Shown: positions 1 to 8,713, counted from the stretch's first letter. The stretch is 64,000 nucleotides of DNA from Alterisphingorhabdus sp051668705 (GCF_051668705.1 NZ_CP196351.1:310001-374000); one strand, 5' to 3'. Notes: generated from the sequence alone by a model not told the origin. Program-made: numbers and translations.

Positions 1-1043
1 CGCGGTGATCTGCGCGGTCTTGACGGTCTTGGGCGTGCCTGCCGGTTTGAGCGGGATCGTTGCGGCTTGCTATCGTTCCTATTCTGTCGAGCGGCAGGAC
101 GTGCGCGCTGACGCGGTTGGCTCGCACTGCTATTATCATTACCAGAATTGTTGGTCGCTGGAGCAGCGGCTGGCGCAGGATTAGCTCTGCGATTACCAGT
201 ACTGTTTTGTGTATTTGCTCGCTGGACGCCGCGCCGGGCCGCCCTATTTGCACGCCGTTCACTGCGATTGGCTCGTCCTGCCCGGCGCTCCGTTGCAGGG
301 GTTGCCCGGCCTTCAGCTGCCCGACCTTCGCCTGCCGGTGCTGCGCCATTATTACCGCGTCGTGCAGCGCGATTGACCCTGCGGTTTGTGGTATTGCGAT
401 TTGCGCGGCGGTTAACTCTGCGGCCTTCCTGCGTTATTACAGTGCCGTCCGTTGCTTGTTCTTGCTGTTCAGCTCGGCGTTCCTGCCGCCGTGCACGCCT
501 TGCATTGCGTATAACATCTGCGCCAAAGCCATCATTGCCCCGCACACCATTACCTCTTGAGCCATTACCTCTGCGGTTATTAATCGCATCGCTTGAACCC
601 CGTCGGTCTGCGCGTCGCCCATCGCGCCGTACTCTGGCTGCGCGGCCGGGTCGGCCAGCTCTTGCTCCAGCTATGCGGCCGTTACGCCCAATACGCTGCC
701 GCCTATGTTCCAGCCGCCTTTGCGACCAATAAAATAATTGTGCTTCGTTCAGTCGCCATGGACGCCCATAAATATCGTAAAGAAAAAGGCCCTGACCCGG
801 GTAGAATAATCCATCATAATATCCGCCAGAAAAGCCAATATCGCCAAAGCCGTTTAAATTGTCGCACTCAACATATACGTCTCTGCCGGCATAAGGGTCG
901 CAATATTCGTCATAATATGCATATTCATCAGACGCGTAATCATTAAATCCTGGACTGCCATATGAGACACAGCCGCTAAGGGCAAAACTGCCGATGAATG
1001 CGCCCATTATATGGAGCTTATTTGATGCTGCGAATCTGAACAT
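1..1043 (-). CDS. Arg/Asn-rich putative lipoprotein, C-terminus cut by window edge
   Basis: The reverse strand is open from an ATG at 1043 to the left edge (347 codons, no stop reached), preceded by a GAGAGGTGAG Shine-Dalgarno. The first 25 residues look like a lipoprotein signal with lipobox FALSGC. A Tyr/Gly/Asp-rich part follows (to about residue 95), containing a motif like YDIYGRPWRLNEAQ. From about residue 110 the chain is very rich in Arg, Asn and Ala with repeated RRANR/NRR motifs and then Pro/Ala/Asn stretches. The basic low-complexity tail should sit outside the inner membrane and could bind a polyanion such as LPS or nucleic acid, but that is only inference. I do not recognise the family. 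The frame was accepted because it has a good start, a clean lipobox and amphiphilic composition, whereas the opposite strand shows only Arg/Ala-rich shadow reading. Confidence 0.72.
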   Translation of the reverse strand, partial: MFRFAASNKLHIMGAFIGSFALSGCVSYGSPGFNDYASDEYAYYDEYCDPYAGRDVYVECDNLNGFGDIGFSGGYYDGLFYPGQGLFLYDIYGRPWRLNEAQLFYWSQRRLEHRRQRIGRNGRIAGARAGRPGRAARVRRDGRRADRRGSSDAINNRRGNGSRGNGVRGNDGFGADVIRNARRARRQERRAEQQEQATDGTVITQEGRRVNRRANRNTTNRRVNRAARRGNNGAAPAGEGRAAEGRATPATERRAGRANRSERRANRAARRGVQRANTQNSTGNRRANPAPAAAPATNNSGNDNSSASQPRQRARPAARQNRNDSKPQRSRSNRQARPRPSRPRRSP

Positions 1044-1172
1044 TTCTCACCTCTCAATTGGTATCACTAAGGCGATCGAATTGAATTGTATATGAATGCC
1101 TTGGCTGCGTCCCATTCATACACAAGGCGATAGCTTGCCAATTCACTTGCTAACATGCGTGTAAATAGGTAT

Positions 1173-1188
1173 TTAACCAATCGGTTAA
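1173..1188. promoter_or_regulatory. Inverted repeat, possible TetR-type operator upstream of P450
   Basis: TTAACC-AATC-GGTTAA is a perfect 6-bp inverted repeat with a 4-base centre, lying 80 bases before the P450 start in the divergent intergenic region. Symmetric sites of this kind are typical of TetR-family operators. No TetR gene is present in the window, so the regulator is unknown. Confidence 0.35.
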
Positions 1189-1268
1189 TAAGATAGAGAT
1201 GGTGATGAACGCACTATCGCGAATATGCGAATTTCATCGCCGTAAATATTGATAACATAAGGTGTCAC

Positions 1269-2696
1269 ATGGCCAGTATTGCTGCAAACCCCACACAGAA
1301 ATCGCCAAAAGAAGCCGTGAAACGTATTTCTCCAAACCCGGATTTTAGAGATAGCGGTAATCCGCACTGGGTGAGAATGCCAGATGGCGGAATCGATCAT
1401 CTGCCTGGCGATTATGGACCGCCAATAGTGGGACACACCTTTACCGCATTGCGTGACCCACGCGCTTTTGGCCGCAAAATGTATGCGCAATATGGCCCTA
1501 TTTACCGCACCTTTCAATTTGGCCGCAAACAGGTGGCGCTGGTCGGTGCGGATGCTAATGAGCTGGTGCTGTTTGACCGCAGCAAGACCTTCTCCTCAGA
1601 GCAAGGTTGGGGGCCTGTTTTAAATCTTCTCTTCCCGCGTGGGCTGATGCTGATGGATTTTGACCATCACCGCGCCGATCGCAAAGCGCTGTCAGTCGCG
1701 TTCAAACCCGGGCCGATGCGCCATTATGCAGAAAGCCTGTCCGAAGGGATCGCGCTGCGCGTAAAAGACTGGACAGGCAAAAAATTCGCTTTTTACCCCG
1801 AAGTTAAAAAGCTGACACTCGATCTGGCAGCAACCAGCTTTTTGGGCATTCCTTGGGGCCCGGAGGCTGATAAGATCAACACTGCTTTTGTCGATATGGT
1901 ACAGGCATCTGTAGGTGCTGTGCGCAGCCCGCTGCCATTCACAAAAATGGGCCGCGGCGTCGCTGGCCGCAAATATCTGGTAGACTATTTCACCCCGCAA
2001 GTGCGCGAGCGGCGAGAGAAGCAAGGGCCGGACATGTTCAGCCAGTTTTGCCGCGCCACCCATGATGATGGCAGTTTGCTGACCGAAGATGAAGTTGTTG
2101 ATCATATGAACTTCCTGATGATGGCGGCACATGACACCATCACCTCATCGGCTTCATCGCTGGTGCTATTACTGGCACAAAACCCCGATTGGCAGGAAAA
2201 ACTGCGTGCGGAATGTTTGGCTGTAGCGCCTAATGGCCAGTTGAAATTTGACGATTTGGGCAAGCTGGAACTGACCGAAATGGCGTTTAAGGAATCGCTA
2301 CGGCTTATTCCGCCTGTGCCATCAACACCGCGCCGTGCAGTGAAGGATTTCGAATTTATGGGCTATAAAGTGCCTGCCGGTACCGCTGTTGGTATCAGCG
2401 CTGGCGCCGTGCATAAGATGGAAGAGCATTGGCCCGATCCAGACAAGTTTGACCCGATGCGCTTCACGCCAGAATTGGTGCGTGAACGCCACAAATTCGC
2501 TTGGGTGCCTTTTGGCGGCGGCGCACATATGTGTCTGGGCTTGCACTTCGCCTATATGCAGATCAAGATTTTGATGCACGAAATCCTGACCACTAATCGT
2601 ATCGTCGTGGAAGAGGGTTATGATCCGGATTTTCAATTTTGGCCTATCCCGCAGCCAAAAGATGGCTTGAAAGTTTATTTTGAGCCTTTGGCTTAA
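1269..2696 (+). CDS. Cytochrome P450
   Basis: This 475-residue protein is a soluble bacterial cytochrome P450 that would hydroxylate a hydrophobic substrate using electrons from a ferredoxin or similar partner not seen nearby. The haem-binding loop FGGGAHMCLG is at about 415-424 with the thiolate ligand Cys422. The K-helix ExxR motif (ESLR) is at 342-345, and the I-helix oxygen-activation motif is AAHDT (286-290), where many P450s have AGxDT. There is no membrane anchor, only a basic N-terminus. The ATG at 1269 has TAAGGTG upstream. It stands alone, divergent from the lipoprotein at the left edge and preceded by a small inverted repeat at 1173-1188. The substrate cannot be told from sequence; fatty acids, terpenoids or sterol-like molecules are all possible. 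Confidence 0.93.
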   Translation: MASIAANPTQKSPKEAVKRISPNPDFRDSGNPHWVRMPDGGIDHLPGDYGPPIVGHTFTALRDPRAFGRKMYAQYGPIYRTFQFGRKQVALVGADANELVLFDRSKTFSSEQGWGPVLNLLFPRGLMLMDFDHHRADRKALSVAFKPGPMRHYAESLSEGIALRVKDWTGKKFAFYPEVKKLTLDLAATSFLGIPWGPEADKINTAFVDMVQASVGAVRSPLPFTKMGRGVAGRKYLVDYFTPQVRERREKQGPDMFSQFCRATHDDGSLLTEDEVVDHMNFLMMAAHDTITSSASSLVLLLAQNPDWQEKLRAECLAVAPNGQLKFDDLGKLELTEMAFKESLRLIPPVPSTPRRAVKDFEFMGYKVPAGTAVGISAGAVHKMEEHWPDPDKFDPMRFTPELVRERHKFAWVPFGGGAHMCLGLHFAYMQIKILMHEILTTNRIVVEEGYDPDFQFWPIPQPKDGLKVYFEPLA

Positions 2697-3033
2697 TATT
2701 TTTGCGTTCCGCGGGCCGGTTCTCTCAACATTTTGATCGGCTTGCTGCTCCCAATGGCAGCGCATCTATTCAGCCTGAATGGCAGTTCACCGCATGATTC
2801 ACTCTGGTGAACCGCTATTGGCGCGTGGCCTTACCATATTCATTTTCGGGCAAGGCGTGACGGCTGATGATGCAGAGTATCGGCGCGTATCGCAACTATC
2901 GCGCCGTGTATCTTGTCATTCACGAATTGGGCGCAACATATATGCGTGACTGATCAGGCACTTCAAAACGGGGGTAATGGGCAGACGTCGCTCTTGCGCG
3001 GCGTAGGCTGATATCTTTTGAAGGAGCATTGAA
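2697..3033. other. Intergenic region, no gene seen
   Basis: There are 337 bases between the P450 stop and the OmpA-family gene. I see no coding frame with a credible start on either strand and no strong terminator. The right end carries the promoter region and the GAAGGAG Shine-Dalgarno of the next gene. Confidence 0.6.
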
Positions 3034-3933
3034 ATGAAGAACATTTCCAACACAACGGCTATCCTCGCTCTGGCGGCTTTGACTTTGCCTATATCGAGCG
3101 GTGTTTATGCGCAGCAACAGCCACTGCCGGATCAGGACATATTGGTGGAGGGCAATAACCAACCACCGGCTGATCTGTCTGAACTGGCGGAGGGGCCAGA
3201 GATTAAAGGCTTTATTGCGGCAAAGGCGGATGATGAAATATTGGTGACCAGCGCTGACGGCAATGGCACCCCTGTTCGCATTAGTGACGACACCCAAATT
3301 CGCGCCAGCAAGGGTCTTTTCGGTCTGCGCCGTGCTTCGCTGGATTCGGATTCACTGCTGAATGGCTTGCCGATCACCGTCCAAACCGTATTGTGGGGCG
3401 ATAATCTGGTCGCGCGTAAGATCAAATTTGACAATGATGATCTTGAGACAGCGGAATTGGTCCGCAACGGAACGGCTCAGCGTTTTGGCCAGCAGGATAT
3501 GGCCATTGGCAAAAATGCAGCAGCAACGGCGGCTCTGCGCGGCCGTTTTGGCGATATTGACCAATATAATATCAAAGCCACAACCAATGTGAATTTTGAT
3601 ACGGGCCGTGCGGCATTGTCTCCGCAGGGCAAAGCGGCATTATGCGCAACCGCTGCACAGGCAGAGGCGACAGATAATGCGCTATTGCTGGTGGTGGGCT
3701 ATACCGATTCAACCGGCACACAGGAAATCAACCAGCGCCTCAGCGAAAAACGCGCCAGCAGCGTGGTCAATTATCTGCAACAAAATTGCGGCTGGAAGCC
3801 TTATCGCATGTTGACGCCAACGGGCATGGCGATGGCTGATCCCGTGGCCAGCAATGCCACCGCCCAAGGCAAAGCGCAAAATCGCCGCGTTGCGGTGAAT
3901 ATATTGGTCAGCAAAAGCGTTGACGGGCTATAA
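3034..3933 (+). CDS. OmpA-family outer membrane/periplasmic protein
   Basis: The 299-residue product starts with a Sec signal peptide (cleavage predicted after VYA at about residue 26). A middle region of roughly 50-150 residues resembles small beta-barrel (DUF5666-like) repeats. The C-terminus from about 190 is an OmpA-like peptidoglycan-binding domain, with NVNFDTGRAALSPQG, a GYTDSTG turn and the NQRLSEKRA and QNRRVAVN segments that carry the conserved residues contacting diaminopimelate. It should tether the outer membrane to the cell wall. The ATG at 3034 follows a strong GAAGGAG. A GGGTGG/CCACCC hairpin (3958-3977) without a U-run lies just downstream and may mark the transcript end. Confidence 0.88.
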   Translation: MKNISNTTAILALAALTLPISSGVYAQQQPLPDQDILVEGNNQPPADLSELAEGPEIKGFIAAKADDEILVTSADGNGTPVRISDDTQIRASKGLFGLRRASLDSDSLLNGLPITVQTVLWGDNLVARKIKFDNDDLETAELVRNGTAQRFGQQDMAIGKNAAATAALRGRFGDIDQYNIKATTNVNFDTGRAALSPQGKAALCATAAQAEATDNALLLVVGYTDSTGTQEINQRLSEKRASSVVNYLQQNCGWKPYRMLTPTGMAMADPVASNATAQGKAQNRRVAVNILVSKSVDGL

Positions 3934-4065
3934 TCTGATATAGGCAATTCATCGCATGGGTGGGCCTTGGTCCACCCTAAGCGGTCTTCGTCATGGATAG
4001 TAGAACTCTTGATCAGGCAATCTCCTTGATGCACTGAGCAGACATTTCTGGCCGATAGCCAATAA

Positions 4066-4083
4066 CCCCGCTAAGGCGCGGGG
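4066..4083 (+). promoter_or_regulatory. Hairpin covering the ribosome binding site of the next gene
   Basis: CCCCGC-TAAGGC-GCGGGG forms a 6-bp GC stem that ends on the base before the ATG at 4084. The only Shine-Dalgarno-like bases (TAAGG) lie in the loop. Such an arrangement may lower translation initiation; no ligand or regulator is implied. Confidence 0.35.
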
Positions 4084-5283
4084 ATGACAAGCAATACCCA
4101 ACATTATGACACGATCATCATCGGCGCGGGCGGCGCGGGGCTTATGTGTGCGGCCATTGCGGGGCAACGCGGGCGTAAAGTGCTGCTGATCGACCATGCG
4201 GATAGGCCGGGCAAGAAGATACTGATTTCCGGTGGCGGTCGGTGCAATTTCACCAATTTGGATGTGCGGCCAGAGCGGTTTCTCTCGGCCAATCGGCATT
4301 TTATGAAGTCGGCGCTCAGCCGCTATACCAGTCAGGATTTTATTACCATGGTCGATCGCCATGGCATTGCCTGGCATGAAAAGACATTGGGGCAATTATT
4401 CTGCGATGGTTCGGCCAAGCAGATTGTCGCCATGCTGCTGGATGAATGCCCCAAAGAACATGTCACGATCACTTTGGGCAGCGCGATATCCGGCATAGAG
4501 CATAATGATGGTGGGTACCGCGTCAGCCATGATGCCGGTCAGGCCAAAGCGCCCTCTTTGGTTATCGCGACCGGTGGGCCCAGCATTCCCAAAATGGGCG
4601 CAACCGGCTTTGCTTATGATGTGGCGCGGCAATTTGGCCTTAAAGTTGTGGAGCCTCGTCCGGCATTGGTGCCGCTGACCTTGGGCGGCGAAGATGTGCT
4701 GTTCCGAGAGCTGAGCGGCGTCTCCGCGCCCGTGGTTGCGCGCTGCGGCAAAACACGCTTTGCAGAGGGTGCATTGTTTACACATAAGGGGCTGTCTGGT
4801 CCGGCGATCCTGCAAATCTCCTCCTATTGGCGCAAAGGCGATGCGGTGGGGATTAACTTTCTGCCCGATCGTCCGGCGGACTGGCTGGCAAGCAGCAAAA
4901 GATCGCACCCTGCGCAGCGGCTTTCCATGGTGTTGGCCAATGCATTGCCGGGGCGGCTGGCCGAAGCGCTGACCGAACGGATTGCCAGTGCGCATGACCG
5001 CGATGATCTGGTCATGGGTGAGTGTAAGGATATGCAGCTCACTACTATGATGGCGCAGCTACAGGATTGGCAATTCACCCCCAATGGCAGCGAAGGCTAT
5101 GCCAAGGCAGAGGTCACTGCAGGCGGCGTCAGCACCGCCGACCTCTCCTCCAAAACCATGGAGGCCAAACGCGTTCCGGGGCTATATTTTATCGGCGAAG
5201 GCGTGGATGTCACGGGATGGCTGGGCGGCTATAACTTCCAATGGGCCTGGTCCAGCGGCTGGGCCGCGGGGCAGGTGGTTTAG
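4084..5283 (+). CDS. HI0933/BaiN-family NAD(P)/FAD-dependent oxidoreductase
   Basis: This 399-residue flavoprotein has an N-terminal Rossmann FAD motif GAGGAG at 14-19, the family signature SGGGRCNFTN near residue 50, and a C-terminal FAD-binding stretch with YFIGEGVDVTGWLGGYN followed by QWAWSSG. These are hallmarks of the HI0933/YhiN/BaiN family. Members are flavin oxidoreductases of poorly known physiological substrate, some of which act on steroid or bile acid enones. The length is normal for the family. The ATG directly abuts a small GC hairpin (4066-4083). It stands alone, followed by the small RNA candidate at about 5380-5488. Confidence 0.9.
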   Translation: MTSNTQHYDTIIIGAGGAGLMCAAIAGQRGRKVLLIDHADRPGKKILISGGGRCNFTNLDVRPERFLSANRHFMKSALSRYTSQDFITMVDRHGIAWHEKTLGQLFCDGSAKQIVAMLLDECPKEHVTITLGSAISGIEHNDGGYRVSHDAGQAKAPSLVIATGGPSIPKMGATGFAYDVARQFGLKVVEPRPALVPLTLGGEDVLFRELSGVSAPVVARCGKTRFAEGALFTHKGLSGPAILQISSYWRKGDAVGINFLPDRPADWLASSKRSHPAQRLSMVLANALPGRLAEALTERIASAHDRDDLVMGECKDMQLTTMMAQLQDWQFTPNGSEGYAKAEVTAGGVSTADLSSKTMEAKRVPGLYFIGEGVDVTGWLGGYNFQWAWSSGWAAGQVV

Positions 5284-5343
5284 ATAATGGCGACAGAGCC
5301 ATACCAATGTTAAATTGGATTGTGCTTTATATGCATTTCGTTG

Positions 5344-5373
5344 TTGAAATATTCATAATCTAAATGTATAAAT
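5344..5373 (+). promoter_or_regulatory. Sigma-70-type promoter of small RNA candidate
   Basis: TTGAAA (5344-5349) and TATAAAT (5367-5373) are separated by 17 bases, close to the ideal housekeeping promoter. Transcription would start near 5380, with no open reading frame of note before the terminator at 5458-5488. Confidence 0.6.
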
Positions 5374-5379
5374 ATACAC

Positions 5380-5488
5380 ACTGATTGCGAGTGAAAAACA
5401 GTGACCCGCCCTGAAAAGGGTTTCGCGGAGCGTGATGTTAAAGGGATTTCTCGTACAAATAGTCGTCCTTCGGGGCGGCTATTTTTTT
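5380..5488 (+). ncRNA. Candidate small RNA of about 110 nt
   Basis: The segment lies between a well-spaced promoter (5344-5373) and a strong intrinsic terminator (5458-5488). It contains a CCCT-GAAA-AGGG mini-hairpin near 5409-5420 and no credible coding frame. Its 3' end overlaps by ten bases the 3' end of the convergent AT-rich gene at 5479-6006. I do not recognise a known RNA family. An alternative is a stand-alone promoter with a short non-functional transcript. Confidence 0.5.
5458..5488 (+). terminator. Rho-independent terminator with UUCG tetraloop
   Basis: AATAGTCGTCC and GGGCGGCTATT pair over 11 bp (two G-U pairs) around a TTCG loop, and the stem is followed by a run of seven T on the plus strand. 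The reverse strand lacks a T-run after the stem, so the orientation is plus. Confidence 0.75.
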
Positions 5489-6006
5489 GGCCTTATTATC
5501 CTCTCATTTTTGACTGTTTTATGCGTTAAAGTTGCAAATGAGATAGAGGGTAACCTGCTTTTGGCGGGTAAATTGGGCTTCTCATACGCGCTTATAACAA
5601 ACATGATAGCATCGACATTTTGAATATTCTTTTCACGTTGTAAGGTGAAGAAAACAGCATATGGATGCCCGCCAAGGGGTTGATCGATAAGCATGAAGTT
5701 ATGCTTATTACTGAAATATGCCTTTCCTTTGCGATTATGATAAATCAGAGAGCGTAAGCCTTTCGATGCTGTATAACGGTCTTGGCAGAAGCACCTTTTT
5801 TCGCCACCTTCAATATGTATCAATGCGCCGGAATCTATTCCCTCTCTAAACTTTTTTGTGAATGTATGATGGCCAAATGAGACCAAAACTCTGTAGGTTT
5901 TAGCTCCTTCTGCTTTAGCTTGTATATCGATGGTAAAAGGATTTAAGTGAGTAAGGTCATACTCAGTTTTGTCGATTATAATGTTATTACGCAAAACCCT
6001 AACCAC
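5479..6006 (-). CDS. Hypothetical protein, AT-rich, unknown function
   Basis: The frame of about 175 residues starts at a GTG (6006) overlapping the ppc stop by 8 bases; a TTG at 6027 inside ppc is an alternative start. No strong Shine-Dalgarno is visible, so translational coupling to ppc is plausible. The chain is basic with no signal peptide or membrane segment. A run YRVLVSFGHHTFTKKF is followed by Cys/Arg-containing CFCQDRYTASKGL, a LIYHNRKGKAYFSNKHNF stretch, and YAVFFTLQREKN to MFVISAYEKPNLP, then SISFATLTHKT near the end. This alternation of charged and beta-like segments looks like a real small domain. It vaguely recalls small stand-alone proteins often found on mobile DNA, but I cannot name it. 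Its base composition is clearly more AT-rich than neighbouring genes, which suggests transfer. Confidence 0.6.
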   Translation of the reverse strand: MVRVLRNNIIIDKTEYDLTHLNPFTIDIQAKAEGAKTYRVLVSFGHHTFTKKFREGIDSGALIHIEGGEKRCFCQDRYTASKGLRSLIYHNRKGKAYFSNKHNFMLIDQPLGGHPYAVFFTLQREKNIQNVDAIMFVISAYEKPNLPAKSRLPSISFATLTHKTVKNERIIRPKK

Positions 6007-8713
6007 TATTCCGCAACGCCGTCGCAATCGCGTTAATGGTTAGCTGAATGCCTTCTGAAATGCGGGGGTCGGTTTCGCCGCTGCGGTGGCGTTTTATGAG
6101 TTCTATTTGGAGCAGGTTAAGCGGCTCGATATAGGGCAGGCGCAGGCGGATGGATTGCTCCAGCTTCAGATTATTTTCCAGCAAACGTGACTGGCCGGTA
6201 ATCTCCAGCAGATTGTCCCGCGTTTGGTGCCAGCCATCATGGATGCGGGTGAAGATGCTCTGGCGTAGATCGGCATCCTCCACCATGCCTGAATAGAGGC
6301 GGGCAATATCCATATTCGATTTGGCCAATACCATTTCCATATTGGCCAGCGCGGTGGCGAAAAACGGCCATTCCTGCGCCATGGCGGCGAGCAGTTTCTT
6401 ATCCTCAAAATTGTTGAGCGCTGTGCCAACGCCATACCAGCCTGGCAGCATGGTGCGCGCTTGCGCCCAGCTAAACACCCATGGAATGGCGCGCAAATCC
6501 TCTATCCGTGCGCTTTGTGTGCGGCTGGCAGGGCGCGACCCGATTTTGAGAGACGCGATTTCGGCAATGGGTGTCATCTGGCGGAAAAAGGTTGTGAAAC
6601 CGTCCGTATTATACACCAAATCGCGATATGCCGTGAAGGCTTGGTCAGAAAGCTGATCCATCGCCGCGGCATATTGGGTGCGCTCTTGCTCCGCGCGTTC
6701 GCGTGGCAAAAGGGTGCTGAGCAATGTTGCCGATGTCATGGATTCCAGTGAGCTAGCGGCATTGTCGATCGTGCCATATTTGGCGGCAATAACTTCGCCC
6801 TGTTCGGTAATACGGATCCGCCCTTGAACGGTGCCGCGCGGCTGTGCCTGAATGGCGCGGAATGCCGAACCACCGCCGCGGCCAACCGCGCCGCCACGGC
6901 CATGGAAAAGCTGCATGCCAATGCCAACACCGGCAAAAATCTCGGCCAGTGCGGAGCTGGCTTTAAACAGGCTCCAAGTGGAGGTGATATAACCGCCATC
7001 CTTATTGCTGTCGGAATAGCCGATCATCACTTCTTGCGCGCCACGCTGTTTGGCCAGTTTCTCCATTTCGGGAATGGCGAAAAAGTTGGTCATGGTGTCG
7101 GGCGCATTCTGCAAATCGCTGACCGTTTCAAACAAAGGAACAACCATGATGGGTGCATGAGGCGCTTCACCTATGCCTTTGCTGCGGTAGAGCCCAACCT
7201 CTTTCAGCAGCAAATACACCTCCAGCATGTCGGACACGCTTTCGGCGTTGCTGATATTATAATTGGTGATGCATTCCGGCCCGTAAAGGCGATGTGCCTG
7301 CGCAACGGCGCGCAAAATGTCCATTTCCTTGGCGGTTTCCTCGCCATATTGGTGGAAGGGGCTGGATAAGGGGCGGTTATGCGCCAATTCACCTAACAGC
7401 AGGGCGACCCGTGCATCTTCGTCCAAAGCGGCATAATCTTCGCACACACCGGCAGCGGCCAAAAGCTCAGCCACGACACGGATATGGATTTTGCTATTCT
7501 GGCGCAGGTCGAGCGTGGAGAGGTGAAAACCAAAGGTCTCCACTGCGCGGATGAGACGGCCTAAAGCGCCAGAGCTGGCAAAGGCTGCATCGCCATGAAT
7601 AGCCAGACCATTGGCGATGGTTACAAGATCAGCGCGCAGTTCATCACAGCTGGCATAAGCTGTGCCCTGCAAAGTGGATGGGCGATGGCTGGGCGCACCG
7701 GTCAGTGCAACATGGCTGGCATCCAGCCGCGCATAAATGCCAGTCAGCGCACGGCGATAAGGTTCATCGCGGCGGCTTGGCGCGGTGTCACCGCTGGCTT
7801 CCGCGAGATCCAACACGTCTTGTGGCACTTCGGCCTGTTCAGATGAAATGCTAAGCTCTGCACCAAGGGCATGCAGCGCATCAAGATAATAGCGGATGGC
7901 GGTGCTGGCGCCGCGTGACAGCGCATAGTTAAGCGTAGAAGCATCGACAAAGGGGTTGCCATCACGATCGCCGCCTATCCAACTGCCCAGTCGCAAAAAG
8001 CTGGGGGGGCGTTTTTTGATATCATGGCCCAGCAGCGCCTTTTCCCACCGCGCATACAGCATTGGCATAACCGGCAGGAACACATCGCGCATATAGGCAT
8101 GAGCATTGTCAATTTCATCCGCCACAACCAGTTTTTCGCGGCGCAGCGCACGGGTTTGCCACAGCAGGGCAATTTGGCGGTAAATAGCATCTTCAACCGC
8201 GTCGCCATCTTCTGTGACCTCACGCCCTGCATCGCGCTGCAGCATAAGGCTGGCAATACGGTTTTTGTGGTCGATAACGCTTTTGCGGCGCACCTCTGTT
8301 GGGTGCGCGGTTAGCACTGGCACAATCAGGCTGGCGTCGATTAAGGCAGCAATGGCGTCGTTATCAACGCCTTTTTCTTTTAACAAGGCAATGGCTTCAT
8401 CAACCGATGCGCCCGGTTCCTGCGCCACACCTTCACGGTCTTCTGCCAGATTGGCAAGCAGGGAGAACAGCATAAAACCCCGCACAAAAGCGAGTGTATC
8501 GTCCAGATTAAGTGCATCAATGCCTGTATCGACAGCATCTGCCCCGACAATGCCGCGATGGCGGTCAACGCTTGCCGCGCGAATATATTCGGTTTGGCGA
8601 AACAGCTTGTCGCCGCCTTGGGTGCGAATAACATCACCAAGCAGCTTACCAAGATAGCGGATATCCGGATTTTGTGTGACCGGAGGGCGAACGGGGTTGG
8701 GGTGGGTAGCCAT
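5999..8713 (-). CDS. ppc: Phosphoenolpyruvate carboxylase
   Basis: The enzyme fixes bicarbonate onto phosphoenolpyruvate to form oxaloacetate, refilling the TCA cycle. At about 904 residues it has normal length. Visible landmarks are the HPTE catalytic histidine segment (about 137-140), SWIGGDRDGNPFV, GYSDSNKDGG, the FHGRGGAVGRGGG active-site loop, GTVQGRIRITEQGE, and the C-terminal RNSG, which corresponds to the family's QNTG end. I chose the ATG at 8713; the longer frame begins with a TTG at 8740 that has no better ribosome site. The gene stands alone, divergent from the alkaline phosphatase at 8869, and the AT-rich orphan gene follows immediately on the same strand. Confidence 0.97.
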   Translation of the reverse strand: MATHPNPVRPPVTQNPDIRYLGKLLGDVIRTQGGDKLFRQTEYIRAASVDRHRGIVGADAVDTGIDALNLDDTLAFVRGFMLFSLLANLAEDREGVAQEPGASVDEAIALLKEKGVDNDAIAALIDASLIVPVLTAHPTEVRRKSVIDHKNRIASLMLQRDAGREVTEDGDAVEDAIYRQIALLWQTRALRREKLVVADEIDNAHAYMRDVFLPVMPMLYARWEKALLGHDIKKRPPSFLRLGSWIGGDRDGNPFVDASTLNYALSRGASTAIRYYLDALHALGAELSISSEQAEVPQDVLDLAEASGDTAPSRRDEPYRRALTGIYARLDASHVALTGAPSHRPSTLQGTAYASCDELRADLVTIANGLAIHGDAAFASSGALGRLIRAVETFGFHLSTLDLRQNSKIHIRVVAELLAAAGVCEDYAALDEDARVALLLGELAHNRPLSSPFHQYGEETAKEMDILRAVAQAHRLYGPECITNYNISNAESVSDMLEVYLLLKEVGLYRSKGIGEAPHAPIMVVPLFETVSDLQNAPDTMTNFFAIPEMEKLAKQRGAQEVMIGYSDSNKDGGYITSTWSLFKASSALAEIFAGVGIGMQLFHGRGGAVGRGGGSAFRAIQAQPRGTVQGRIRITEQGEVIAAKYGTIDNAASSLESMTSATLLSTLLPRERAEQERTQYAAAMDQLSDQAFTAYRDLVYNTDGFTTFFRQMTPIAEIASLKIGSRPASRTQSARIEDLRAIPWVFSWAQARTMLPGWYGVGTALNNFEDKKLLAAMAQEWPFFATALANMEMVLAKSNMDIARLYSGMVEDADLRQSIFTRIHDGWHQTRDNLLEITGQSRLLENNLKLEQSIRLRLPYIEPLNLLQIELIKRHRSGETDPRISEGIQLTINAIATALRNSG

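Noticed and set aside
148..732. Long plus-strand frame rich in Arg, Ala and Leu near the left edge
   Set aside because: It is the shadow of the reverse-strand Arg/Asn-rich lipoprotein; it lacks a ribosome site and its composition follows from the opposite strand's repeats.
3958..3977. GGGTGG/CCACCC hairpin after the OmpA-family gene
   Set aside because: There is no T-run after the stem, so I do not call it an intrinsic terminator.
4396..4995. Reverse-strand frame of about 200 codons inside the BaiN-type gene
   Set aside because: It is antisense to a well-conserved flavoprotein, has no start signals and no recognisable motif.
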